A stretch of 7,734 nt of DNA from the NCBI GenBank assembly GCA_030691295.1, contig JAUYEQ010000309.1:1-7734 (forward strand). Reading direction: 5' to 3'. Origin of the DNA: Bacteroidota bacterium. GTDB taxonomy: Bacteria > Bacteroidota > Bacteroidia > Bacteroidales > Prolixibacteraceae. The notes under the pieces are model-generated. The model ran no database searches. It saw only the letters and a list, made by a program, of their open reading frames with translations, and was not told where the DNA came from. Shown here one piece after another: positions 1 through 6,459 of the stretch; the stretch's first letter is position 1, and each line of letters opens with the position of its first letter. The position numbers were made by a program, and so were the translations under genes.

Positions 1-664
1 TCAGGTTATTGTTGCTGTTTTTCAGGTTGCTTTCAGCCAACTTGTAGTTGGTTTGCACCATTAAATACCTAAAAAACCGGTACACGGTGTTCAGCGAAAT
101 TTCTTCAATCGATTCAATAAAATCTTTCTGTGCTTCATCGTAAATAAGCGGTTCTGTTTTTTCCTGCCATTTCATCCAGTTGATCGAAAAAATTGGTTGG
201 GTAAAACCTACAGAAAACGGACTTCCGGAGAACCTTACGATGTCCTTGTTGTAATCCTGAAACCTGTATGCCGAAGTGGAGGCATAGACATAAGTTCCTG
301 TGAACGGAATAGACTGGTTAAGTGAAAGCCGCGCTGATGTAGCCAGGTTTGTAACCTGCTTAAATTCAAGACTTCCATCAGGCTGAGTAACGCCAACTGT
401 TGATTTCGTAAAATCAGGAAGATTGCCTGAAACAACCAATTGCGGTCGATACTTGGTTTTATAATTCTTCCATCTCCAGTAATAATTCTCGTTGCGGTTT
501 TGCGCGTATTTTACAGCCGATGATTGCTCGATTGCCAAAGACACAACATCCTTAAGTTCAAGACCATATCCATTCATATCCTGAGCATGGACATTCATAA
601 ATGGAATCATTAAGAGCCAAAGGAAGATCCCGGATAAGCTCAATTCTTTGTTTGGTCGCTTCAT
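1..664 (-). CDS. TolC-family outer-membrane efflux protein (N-terminal part, cut by window edge)
   Basis: This frame starts at the ATG at 664 and stays open for 221 codons to the left edge, so the C-terminal half is missing. Residues 1-27 form a signal peptide: basic start (MKRPNKE), hydrophobic core GIFLWLLMIPF, and a likely signal peptidase I site after VHA before QD. The mature protein opens with LELKDVVSLAIEQSSAVKYA (36-55), the usual first helix of outer-membrane efflux channels. It then has alternating polar/aromatic strands (about 74-165) and another helical stretch from about 173, as in TolC-type alpha-barrel channels. Family members form a trimeric outer-membrane duct that couples to an inner-membrane pump through a periplasmic adaptor. 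The adaptor gene lies immediately upstream; its TAA touches this ATG with no spacer, so the two are surely co-transcribed. The family call is fairly secure. The exported substrate cannot be told. Confidence 0.85.
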   Translation of the reverse strand, partial: MKRPNKELSLSGIFLWLLMIPFMNVHAQDMNGYGLELKDVVSLAIEQSSAVKYAQNRNENYYWRWKNYKTKYRPQLVVSGNLPDFTKSTVGVTQPDGSLEFKQVTNLATSARLSLNQSIPFTGTYVYASTSAYRFQDYNKDIVRFSGSPFSVGFTQPIFSINWMKWQEKTEPLIYDEAQKDFIESIEEISLNTVYRFFRYLMVQTNYKLAESNLKNSNNNL

Positions 665-1888
665 TTAATTATCCTTCTCCTTTTTTTTTGTTTGCATACG
701 AAAAGGCGAATCAGTTAGAATTACCTCTTCACCTTCACTTAAACCTGAAATTACTTCCTGATAATCAGCTCCTTTAATACCAAAACAAACAGTTCTTGGC
801 ATCATATTTCCTGAGTCGAGCACATAAACAGTTTGTTCGGCGTTGGCTTTAAAATTATCGTTTGCAGTAATACGCAATACCTCGGTCTTGATCGATTTTA
901 AAACCTGAAGTTTAATGGATTGATTAGGAATCAGCTTCGGATTATTGCTGTTTTCAAGGTGAACATTGAACTGAATTTTGTTATCGGCAACCGTTGGTGT
1001 AACATTTCCGATTGACCCAACCAGTCTTTCATTTTCGGCGATGGCAAAAACGGGGTTTCCGGTTTTTACAAATTCCGAAAGTTTTTCATCAATTAATCCC
1101 TTGATTTTAAATGTAGTAAGATCAGACATGGTAATCAGCATCTTGTCGCTGCCAACTTTTTCTCCTGTTTTTCCTGCAACTGACAGAATTATTCCGTTTG
1201 ATGGCGCTTTGATATTTAATTTACCAAGCATTTCAATTTTATCGGCAAGTTGCTTTTTCTGAATCTCAATTTGTAAATTCAGACCGTTCTCTTCGGTTTT
1301 CATTTGCTTTAAACGGATCGCATTTTTTTTCAGCACCATGTCAAGATCTTTTTCGGCCAGTACGAAATTTTGTTTTGTCTCGGCCATTTTCGCTGGCGAT
1401 ATTCCGCCCACGCTCAGCAACTGTTCTTCATCCGCCAACTGGGTCTTGATGGAAGCGATTCTCAGCTTTTTCACTTCGACATTGTAATCAAGATCTATTC
1501 GGGCCATTTGTCCTTCCAGCCGCGATCTTTCGAGCGAATTAGATTTTACTTCCAACTGATCAGTAATCAGGTCGATTTCATCGCGGGTAGGTTCGTCATC
1601 GAGTTCAATAATTATCTCTCCCTTCATTACACGGCTTCCCGCTTCCTTATTTATTTTCCGGATGATGCTGTTGTTTGGGCTAAGCAATATTACCTCATTC
1701 TCAGGTTCAACAACGCCGGTAGCTTCGATGGGGATAAATACCTGCCCGCGATCGACAATAGAAGTTTGATACTTTTTTGAATCAGAGGTCAGAAATGAAG
1801 GAATTCCAAAGATTTGAAAAAAAATGAAAAGCAAAACGATTACAGACAATACGAGAACTGCAATCAAGAGTCCTTTCTTGTTATTCAT
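665..1888 (-). CDS. HlyD/MacA-type periplasmic adaptor (membrane fusion protein) of a tripartite efflux system
   Basis: The product has 407 residues from the ATG at 1888. A TTG at 1915 is in frame, but the ATG gives the normal N-terminus (MNNKKG then a hydrophobic anchor, residues 6-28). Domains in order are: first half of a lipoyl/biotinyl hairpin (56-98, ATGVVEPENE to GEIIIELDDEP); a long coiled-coil hairpin (about 103-222) with its turn near GGISPAKMAETK (161-172); second lipoyl half (223-255, LNIKAPSNGIILSVAGKTGE); a beta-barrel (about 258-330); and a membrane-proximal domain (about 335-393, ending GIKGADYQEVISGLSEGEEVI). This matches adaptors that join an inner-membrane ABC or RND pump to a TolC channel. 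The barrel and final domain resemble the MacA type, so an ABC exporter is the likelier partner, but no pump gene is in the window. It is first in the operon, behind a promoter match at 1964-1996, and its stop abuts the TolC-like start. Confidence 0.88.
   Translation of the reverse strand: MNNKKGLLIAVLVLSVIVLLFIFFQIFGIPSFLTSDSKKYQTSIVDRGQVFIPIEATGVVEPENEVILLSPNNSIIRKINKEAGSRVMKGEIIIELDDEPTRDEIDLITDQLEVKSNSLERSRLEGQMARIDLDYNVEVKKLRIASIKTQLADEEQLLSVGGISPAKMAETKQNFVLAEKDLDMVLKKNAIRLKQMKTEENGLNLQIEIQKKQLADKIEMLGKLNIKAPSNGIILSVAGKTGEKVGSDKMLITMSDLTTFKIKGLIDEKLSEFVKTGNPVFAIAENERLVGSIGNVTPTVADNKIQFNVHLENSNNPKLIPNQSIKLQVLKSIKTEVLRITANDNFKANAEQTVYVLDSGNMMPRTVCFGIKGADYQEVISGLSEGEEVILTDSPFRMQTKKKEKDN
673..680 (-). 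promoter_or_regulatory. Shine-Dalgarno-like purine stretch before the TolC-type gene
   Basis: Read on the minus strand this is GGAGAAGG, lying 8 bases before the ATG at 664 and inside the last codons of the adaptor gene (its KKKEKDN tail). It could support reinitiation by ribosomes finishing the adaptor. Bacteroidota often start genes without a Shine-Dalgarno sequence, and purine-rich lysine codons produce such strings by chance, so its role is uncertain. Confidence 0.35.
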
Positions 1889-1963
1889 GGTTAAATAGTT
1901 GTTGGTTAAGGTCAAGCATCATCCTATATCATTGAATACAAATGACATAAGATTTCAGCAATT

Positions 1964-1996
1964 CAAAGCTAAAAATAGATGATTATTTTGGTAAAA
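1964..1996 (-). promoter_or_regulatory. Bacteroidota-type promoter for the efflux operon
   Basis: On the minus strand, TAGCTTTG (1971-1964) is an exact match to the Bacteroidota -7 consensus TAnnTTTG. A TTTT stretch (1996-1993), 21 bases upstream, is a weak stand-in for the -33 TTTG box at acceptable spacing. Transcription would start near 1958, leaving a leader of about 70 bases before the adaptor ATG at 1888. The position, between the end of the FAH gene and the adaptor, is where an independent promoter is expected. The -7 match is seen directly; promoter activity is inferred. Confidence 0.5.
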
Positions 1997-2012
1997 CCCA
2001 TAGTTAATCAGT

Positions 2013-2036
2013 AAAAAAAGAAATTGGTGAGATTTC
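2013..2036 (-). terminator. Weak terminator-like hairpin after the FAH-family gene
   Basis: On the minus strand, GAAAT (2036-2032), a 7-base loop and ATTTC (2024-2020) form a 5-bp AT-rich stem that runs straight into seven T residues (2019-2013). The placement, 18 bases past the FAH-family stop and ahead of the next promoter, fits an intrinsic terminator. The stem is short and weak, so termination may be partial or absent. Confidence 0.35.
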
Positions 2037-2053
2037 AACCCCAAATCGGGTGA

Positions 2054-2668
2054 TTATTTTACCAAAAAATCAAACTTTTTATGTCCTTCCAAAAATCCTT
2101 CCAGCCGGTCTCCAATTTTCACAGGCCCCACTCCGGAAGGTGTTCCGGTATAAATAAGATCGCCAATTTTCAGTGTAAAGTATTTCGAAACGTGTGAAAT
2201 AATATTCTCAATCGAAAAGATCATCAGTGCCGAGTTTCCTTCCTGAACGGTTTTCCCATTGATGTCGAGCCTGAAATGGATGGCATTTCTATCTGGCAAA
2301 GATTCAACAGGCACAAATTCAGGACAAATGACAGCCGAAAAATCAAATGCTTTGGATTTCTCCCATGGCAAACCTTTGTCCTTTAATTTGTTCTGAAGGT
2401 CGCGGGCAGTAAAGTCGATCCCAATGCCAATTTCGTTGTAATAACGGTTTGCAAACTTTTTGTCAATGTTTTTGCCGAGTTTTTTGATGCGAACAATCAG
2501 CTCAATTTCGTGATGAACTTCATTGGTCCATTCAGGAATATAAAAAGGATCGTTGTTACGAAGCAGGGCAGAATCGGGCTTCATAAATAAAACCGGTTCG
2601 TCCGGAATCTCGTTGTTTAACTCTTTGGCATGTGCCACGTAATTGCGGCCAACACAGATTATCTTCAT
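2054..2668 (-). CDS. Fumarylacetoacetate hydrolase (FAH) family protein, acylpyruvase/oxaloacetate decarboxylase-like
   Basis: The product has 204 residues, a normal length for single-domain FAHD1/YcgM-type enzymes. Visible family features are the N-terminal CVGRNY (5-10), HHEIELIVRI (52-61) with the paired metal-binding glutamates E54 and E56, D85 as third metal ligand in GIGIDFTARD, the GLPWEKSKAFD segment (99-109) with the likely catalytic lysine K106, and the TGTPSGVGPV glycine loop (174-183). All expected active-site residues are present, so this should be a working Mg/Mn-dependent cytosolic hydrolase or decarboxylase of small 2-oxo/1,3-dioxo acids such as acylpyruvates or oxaloacetate. 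Members act on several related substrates, and the exact one cannot be read from sequence. No aromatic-degradation genes surround it. Its ATG overlaps the exonuclease stop as ATGA, implying translational coupling. Confidence 0.88.
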   Translation of the reverse strand: MKIICVGRNYVAHAKELNNEIPDEPVLFMKPDSALLRNNDPFYIPEWTNEVHHEIELIVRIKKLGKNIDKKFANRYYNEIGIGIDFTARDLQNKLKDKGLPWEKSKAFDFSAVICPEFVPVESLPDRNAIHFRLDINGKTVQEGNSALMIFSIENIISHVSKYFTLKIGDLIYTGTPSGVGPVKIGDRLEGFLEGHKKFDFLVK

Positions 2669-3465
2669 TTCATTCTCAACTTAATGGCTGTCAACACCTT
2701 TTTCGTATACAATGGAAACTCATTATTCAGAATCCATCCGTAAAAACCGGGTTGTTCGCGTAAAACTTTTTCAACGGGAACACCTTTATTTTTACCGAAG
2801 TTGAAAGTTTCGACACCGTTTTCATCGTAAACAATACGGCCAACGAAATCGACATTCGTATCGTAGGCCGAAAATTCGCTCAGTGCCTGAACATCGTTCA
2901 CGATTGGTTTTGATACTTTGCCTGCATGATCTTCAAATTCTTCGTCTTTGTACTGGTCAAGCTGGGCTTTCAGCACTTCGTAAGTTGCTTTGGTATCGGC
3001 CATTGCACTGTGTGCATCTTCCAGCGGTTTCTGACAGTAAAATTTATATGCGGCGCCCAGCGTGCGTTTTTCCATTTTGTGAAAGATAGCCTGAACATCA
3101 ATAAACTTGCGCTTTTTCAGGTCAATGTCAACATCGGCGCGCAAAAATTCCTCTGCCAGCAATGGAATATCAAAACGATTGGAATTGAAACCTGCGAAAT
3201 CACATCCTTCAATAAACTGTGCAATATTTTTTGCGATTTCCCTGAAGGTCGGCTTGTCTTTGATATCCTCGTCGTAAATTCCGTGAATCTTGCTTACAAG
3301 CTCCGGAATCGGAATTTCAGGATTAATCCGATATTGTTTTTCTTCTTCACGACCATCAGGATGAACTTTTATCAGCGCAATTTCAACGATCCTGTCGGTT
3401 ACGATATTCATTCCGGTTGTTTCCAGATCGAGAAAAACAAGGGGATTCTTTAAATTCAACTCCAT
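2665..3465 (-). CDS. DEDDh 3'-5' exonuclease (DNA polymerase III epsilon-like) with ExoX-like C-terminal domain
   Basis: The product has 266 residues, starting MELNLKNPLVFLDLETTG. The exonuclease core (about 7-170) has all DEDDh motifs: Exo I DLETTG (D13, E15), Exo II NSNRFDIPLL (D99) and Exo III HSAMADTKAT (H152, D157). It should therefore be an active two-metal 3'-5' exonuclease. A polar linker (about 172-200, KDEEFEDHAGK) leads to a small C-terminal domain (about 203-266) with FNFGKNKGVPVEKVL and PGFYGWILNNEFP, the pattern of the ExoX-like C-terminal/DUF3820 group, probably nucleic-acid binding. It may act as a proofreading or repair exonuclease. In Bacteroidota such genes often lie close to dnaN (recalled, not checked). 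Here it lies 35 bases past the GH43-like gene with no clear promoter of its own and overlaps the FAH-family gene by ATGA. Whether it is the replicative epsilon subunit or an accessory nuclease is undecided. Confidence 0.87.
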   Translation of the reverse strand: MELNLKNPLVFLDLETTGMNIVTDRIVEIALIKVHPDGREEEKQYRINPEIPIPELVSKIHGIYDEDIKDKPTFREIAKNIAQFIEGCDFAGFNSNRFDIPLLAEEFLRADVDIDLKKRKFIDVQAIFHKMEKRTLGAAYKFYCQKPLEDAHSAMADTKATYEVLKAQLDQYKDEEFEDHAGKVSKPIVNDVQALSEFSAYDTNVDFVGRIVYDENGVETFNFGKNKGVPVEKVLREQPGFYGWILNNEFPLYTKKVLTAIKLRMK

Positions 3466-3500
3466 ATCAATTATTTAGTATTGTAACGATTTATAATTAT

Positions 3501-5213
3501 TTATTTTGAAAGCATTGGCTTGCCAGGTGTAACGCCATTTTCATTAAAAGCATCCATTTGAAACCAATAAATTCTATTCTTATCAGGGCAATGAATATTT
3601 AACCTTGTATCTTTATACACCTGATAACTGTGGTGCAATTTATCTTTGTCTGTACCATACCGGATATTGTAACCCTTGGTATTTGCCTGCTTCTTCCACG
3701 ACATTTTAACTATTTGTGGATTGCGGTAATCTCTTATTGCGCGAAATTCAGTTACTTTTTTAGGTTTACGGCCTGATCCCAAACCAAATATACGGAACCC
3801 TGAAATGGCAAAAGTACCAATCGGCACCTGATAATTGGTGATTTTCAGATACCTTGCCTGAACAGGTATTTTCAGTGCTTCGTAAGGATTTGTCCCATAT
3901 TCGGTATTGAAAGTTTTATCATTCAATTTTGTCCAATTCTTCTTATCAGTGGAATATTCAACAAGATACTGGTAGGCAAAAATGCTATCGCTACCAATGA
4001 TTTGTGATTTACTTTCGGCAAAATTCAGTTGAAAAGCATTAATTGTACAAACCGAACCTAAATCGGCCATCAGCCATTCGCCTTTTTTACCGGTTTTTGC
4101 GCTCCAGTAGGTACCAATATTTTCATCAAAAGCTGATGTAACCGGATTTGAAGGCAAACTTGATGATGCATCTGCTGCAATATTTCCAGAAAGAAGCGCC
4201 CATTCAGGATTAAGCATACTAACATTGGCATAGTTGCTTGCGGGCATGATGATTGGATAATCACCAAAATCAGTTTTTGTAAATAGATTCCCATCTTTAT
4301 CGAACCCAGTTGGGAAAAGGCCGAAGCTGGTTCGTGACTTTTGGTTTTTAGGAGCAGTCATGGTGCCAATGTGCCACCAGTTGCCATATTTATCAGCAAA
4401 TGTTGACCCATTACCGGCTCCGCTTAAAAAACCATCGGGTTTAAATGAAAATGGATTATTCGCAGCAAAAGTAAAAGGCCCAAGCGGTTTGTCAGAAACA
4501 TATACAGCATCTCCATAACTATTCAATTCACTGTTCAGTTCGGCACATTGATAATAGTATTTTCCATTGTATTTATTCATCCATGAACCTTTAACACTGT
4601 TATTTACGGGTTTAGCCGGATTGCTTTTCAACTTCTGCAGATTTTTTTTCAATGGATTCAATTTCTGACAGACAACAGGAACTCCGGTTGGTTCGAGTCG
4701 ATTTTTCGGATCCAGTTCGCGAGCCATAAGGCCGTCGTGATTTGAACATCCGTAATAACAAAAAACCCTGCCATCGGTATCGACAAAAACCGTAAAATCG
4801 CTAATCTGTGCGAGCAAAATAGAATTACTATTATACACTTCCCAGCTGCCGTTTACCGGATCTTTGGAACGAAATATCTTATTGCTGAGTGAAGTGCAGA
4901 AATAAATCCAGTCACCTATAACAAAAGCTGTTGGCGCCAATTTTTCAAATGGCAGGTTGCTGGCAGTTACAAATTTCCATGAAAGTAAATCACCTGAATA
5001 CCAATATCCTCCTGCATTTGTAGCGAATAAAAAATAGTTATCCTTATATAGCACAATCGTTGGGTCTGCAATATCCGGTCGGGTTGGCGAATCCGAAGTC
5101 AGTTGATAGGACAAGTTTAGCGGATTGCAGTAGGTCTGACCGTTTGCATTATTTACCTGAATCCCAAGGACAAAGATTAAAACAGTTATAATAATTTGGA
5201 ATCCTTTTTTCAC
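3501..5213 (-). CDS. Secreted GH43-like protein with F5/8 type C (discoidin) and fibronectin-III-like domains; possibly catalytically inactive
   Basis: The product has 570 residues. A signal peptide (1-25, MKKGFQIIITVLIFVLGIQV core, site after ANG) sends it across the inner membrane. Residues 28-325 are a five-bladed GH43-type propeller: YCNPLNLSY, the base-type aspartate D50 in IADPTIV, the second aspartate D139 in SDFTVFVDTDGR, then SYGDAVYVSDKPLGPF, SFKPDGFLSGAGNGSTF, NWWHIGTM and FGDYPI. Residues about 337-476 are a F5/8 type C (CBM32-like) module (AFDENIGTYWSA, GEWLMADLG) and about 484-570 a fibronectin-III-like module. Family members cleave arabinose, xylose or galactose linkages. Here the general-acid glutamate position (EG[AS]WM in relatives) is K208, GHG is G-N268-G, and the usual arginine before [IL]GLFP is S296, so activity is doubtful. 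There is no C-terminal sorting domain and no SusC/SusD neighbour. Hand-counted stretches average about 38% G+C, against 41-44% in dnaN and the exonuclease. Confidence 0.82.
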   Translation of the reverse strand: MKKGFQIIITVLIFVLGIQVNNANGQTYCNPLNLSYQLTSDSPTRPDIADPTIVLYKDNYFLFATNAGGYWYSGDLLSWKFVTASNLPFEKLAPTAFVIGDWIYFCTSLSNKIFRSKDPVNGSWEVYNSNSILLAQISDFTVFVDTDGRVFCYYGCSNHDGLMARELDPKNRLEPTGVPVVCQKLNPLKKNLQKLKSNPAKPVNNSVKGSWMNKYNGKYYYQCAELNSELNSYGDAVYVSDKPLGPFTFAANNPFSFKPDGFLSGAGNGSTFADKYGNWWHIGTMTAPKNQKSRTSFGLFPTGFDKDGNLFTKTDFGDYPIIMPASNYANVSMLNPEWALLSGNIAADASSSLPSNPVTSAFDENIGTYWSAKTGKKGEWLMADLGSVCTINAFQLNFAESKSQIIGSDSIFAYQYLVEYSTDKKNWTKLNDKTFNTEYGTNPYEALKIPVQARYLKITNYQVPIGTFAISGFRIFGLGSGRKPKKVTEFRAIRDYRNPQIVKMSWKKQANTKGYNIRYGTDKDKLHHSYQVYKDTRLNIHCPDKNRIYWFQMDAFNENGVTPGKPMLSK

Positions 5214-5271
5214 CCGATTATATTAATTTTATTTTTCTGATTAATAGGTTTAGCAATATCGTTTTAAAATT

Positions 5272-5306
5272 AAAAAAAAACCTAACAGTTCAAAGCTGTT
5301 AGGTTT
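5272..5306 (-). terminator. Intrinsic terminator of dnaN
   Basis: On the minus strand, AAACCTAACAG (5306-5296), a 7-base loop (CTTTGAA) and CTGTTAGGTTT (5288-5278) form a perfect 11-bp stem followed by a run of T residues down to 5272. It lies 22 bases after the dnaN stop and 58 bases before the GH43-like start. This is a textbook Rho-independent terminator and separates dnaN from the downstream genes. Confidence 0.88.
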
Positions 5307-5316
5307 ATTAAGTCAA

Positions 5317-5334
5317 GCCTGATGGTTATCAGGC
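5317..5334 (-). repeat. Small inverted repeat spanning the dnaN stop codon
   Basis: GCCTGAT (5317-5323) and ATCAGGC (5328-5334) are perfect 7-bp complements around a 4-base loop. The last sense codon (GCC) and the stop TGA of dnaN lie in one arm, and a second in-frame stop (TAA) follows directly, giving tandem stops. No T-run follows it, so it is not itself a terminator. It may be a 3'-end stabilising hairpin ahead of the real terminator at 5272-5306, or chance. Confidence 0.5.
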
Positions 5335-6459
5335 GTTTATCATCATTGGCATTAAAAGCATCAGAATATTTTCTTCTTCATGTTCATTTTCGGCAGGCAA
5401 TAACAAACCGGCACGGGTCGGATCCGACAATTCCATTTTCACATCGGTGGCCGAAAGGTTCGACAATATTTCCTGAAGAAAGGTTGATTTGAATCCAATT
5501 TCCATGTCTTCGCCTTCATACTGACAACTCAACCGCTCAACCGCCGAAATTGCAAAATCAATGTCTTGCGCAGAAACAACCAACTGGTTTTCAGTCAATT
5601 TCAAACGAACCAAATTGCTGGCCTGGTTTGAAAATACCGACACACGACGAACTGTATTGTAAAATTCAACACGGTCGATAATCAGTTGATTTGGGTTATT
5701 GGTTGGAATTACTGAATTGTAGCTTGGATAATTTCCTTCAACCAAACGACATATCAATTTGAAATTGCTTAATGTAAAGAACGCGTTTTTATCGTCAAAT
5801 TCCAGTTTTACATCAAATTCTTCTTTCGGAAGTAAGCTTTTCAGCAAAGCAGCCGGTTTTTTAGGAAGAATGAACGAAGCATCTTTTTCGGCTTTGGCGT
5901 CGAAACGTTTGTAACGTACCAGTTTGTGGGCATCTGAAGCTACAAACTTGATATCTTCGGTCGAAAGTTCAACAAAAATACCATTCATCACCGGGCGAAG
6001 TTCATCGTCGGCAGTTGCAAAAAGTGTTTTGTTGATCCCGTTAAGCAATACAGTGTGATTCAAATTAATGGTTGAAGCAATGTCCTCGTTCAGGATTGGC
6101 TGTTGCGGAAAATCTTCGCCATTCTGGCCAACGATACTGAATTTTCCGTTTTGGGAAAAAATTTCGATGGCAAAAGTTTCAGGATCAATCTGGAAAGTCA
6201 AAGGTTGTTCCGGAAATTCCTTCAGGGTTTCGTTCATCAATTTTGCAGGAACTGCAATTGCTCCGGTTCCATTGGTATTGTCCAGTTCCAGACTTGTAAT
6301 CAATGTTGATTCAAGATCGGAAGCAGTTACTGTCAGGAGGTTTTCTTCCAATAAAAACAAATAATTATCAAGAATAGGAAGTGTATTCTTTGAATTGATC
6401 ACTTTACTGATTGCAGAAAGATGACTGAGTAATTCGGTACTTGAAACAACAAATTTCAT
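5329..6459 (-). CDS. dnaN: DNA polymerase III beta subunit (sliding clamp)
   Basis: The product has 376 residues, the usual size for this family in Bacteroidota. The clamp forms a ring-shaped homodimer around DNA and tethers polymerase III and repair partners. Three repeated domains are visible: about 1-120 (MKFVVSSTELLSHL, NTLPILDNYLF, GEDFPQQP), about 125-245 (FATADDELRPVMNGIFVE, ASDAHKLVRYKR, LVEGNYPSYNSVIP) and about 250-376 (RRVSVFSNQASNLVRL, the partner-pocket region SDPTRAGLLLP at 345-355, and the C-terminal MLLMPMM). The start at 6459 follows the conserved N-terminus MKFVVSS. An in-frame ATG at 6516 would add 19 residues with no family counterpart. It is preceded by a 210-base gap from gldG and followed by a strong terminator, so it appears largely monocistronic. 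Identification is secure. Confidence 0.97.
   Translation of the reverse strand: MKFVVSSTELLSHLSAISKVINSKNTLPILDNYLFLLEENLLTVTASDLESTLITSLELDNTNGTGAIAVPAKLMNETLKEFPEQPLTFQIDPETFAIEIFSQNGKFSIVGQNGEDFPQQPILNEDIASTINLNHTVLLNGINKTLFATADDELRPVMNGIFVELSTEDIKFVASDAHKLVRYKRFDAKAEKDASFILPKKPAALLKSLLPKEEFDVKLEFDDKNAFFTLSNFKLICRLVEGNYPSYNSVIPTNNPNQLIIDRVEFYNTVRRVSVFSNQASNLVRLKLTENQLVVSAQDIDFAISAVERLSCQYEGEDMEIGFKSTFLQEILSNLSATDVKMELSDPTRAGLLLPAENEHEEENILMLLMPMMINA

Noticed and set aside
681..689. A9 run on the coding strand near the end of the adaptor gene, possible slippage site
   Set aside because: Slippage either way reaches a stop within a few codons at nearly the same place, so it would change only the last residues; no functional consequence is visible.
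978..1780. Open frames on the plus strand opposite the efflux adaptor gene
   Set aside because: They are antisense to a well-supported protein with full domain structure, have no recognisable domains, and look like reverse-complement shadows.
1980..2067. Two copies of TGATTATTTT (1980-1989 and 2051-2060), with TTTTGGTAAAA and TTTTACCAAAA as an 11-bp inverted pair
   Set aside because: AT-rich, low complexity and about 60 bases apart; one copy overlaps the FAH coding end. Not convincing as an operator or stem.
2926..3453. A 175-codon plus-strand open frame opposite the exonuclease
   Set aside because: The minus-strand frame carries all DEDDh motifs; the plus-strand product is phenylalanine/isoleucine-rich without domain signals, typical of an antisense shadow.
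5127..5129. Cysteine 29 of the GH43-like protein as a lipoprotein anchor
   Set aside because: The preceding residues (NGQTY) do not form a lipobox, and the YCNPLNL string is a normal start of the mature GH43 domain in this family; signal peptidase I cleavage after ANG is more likely.
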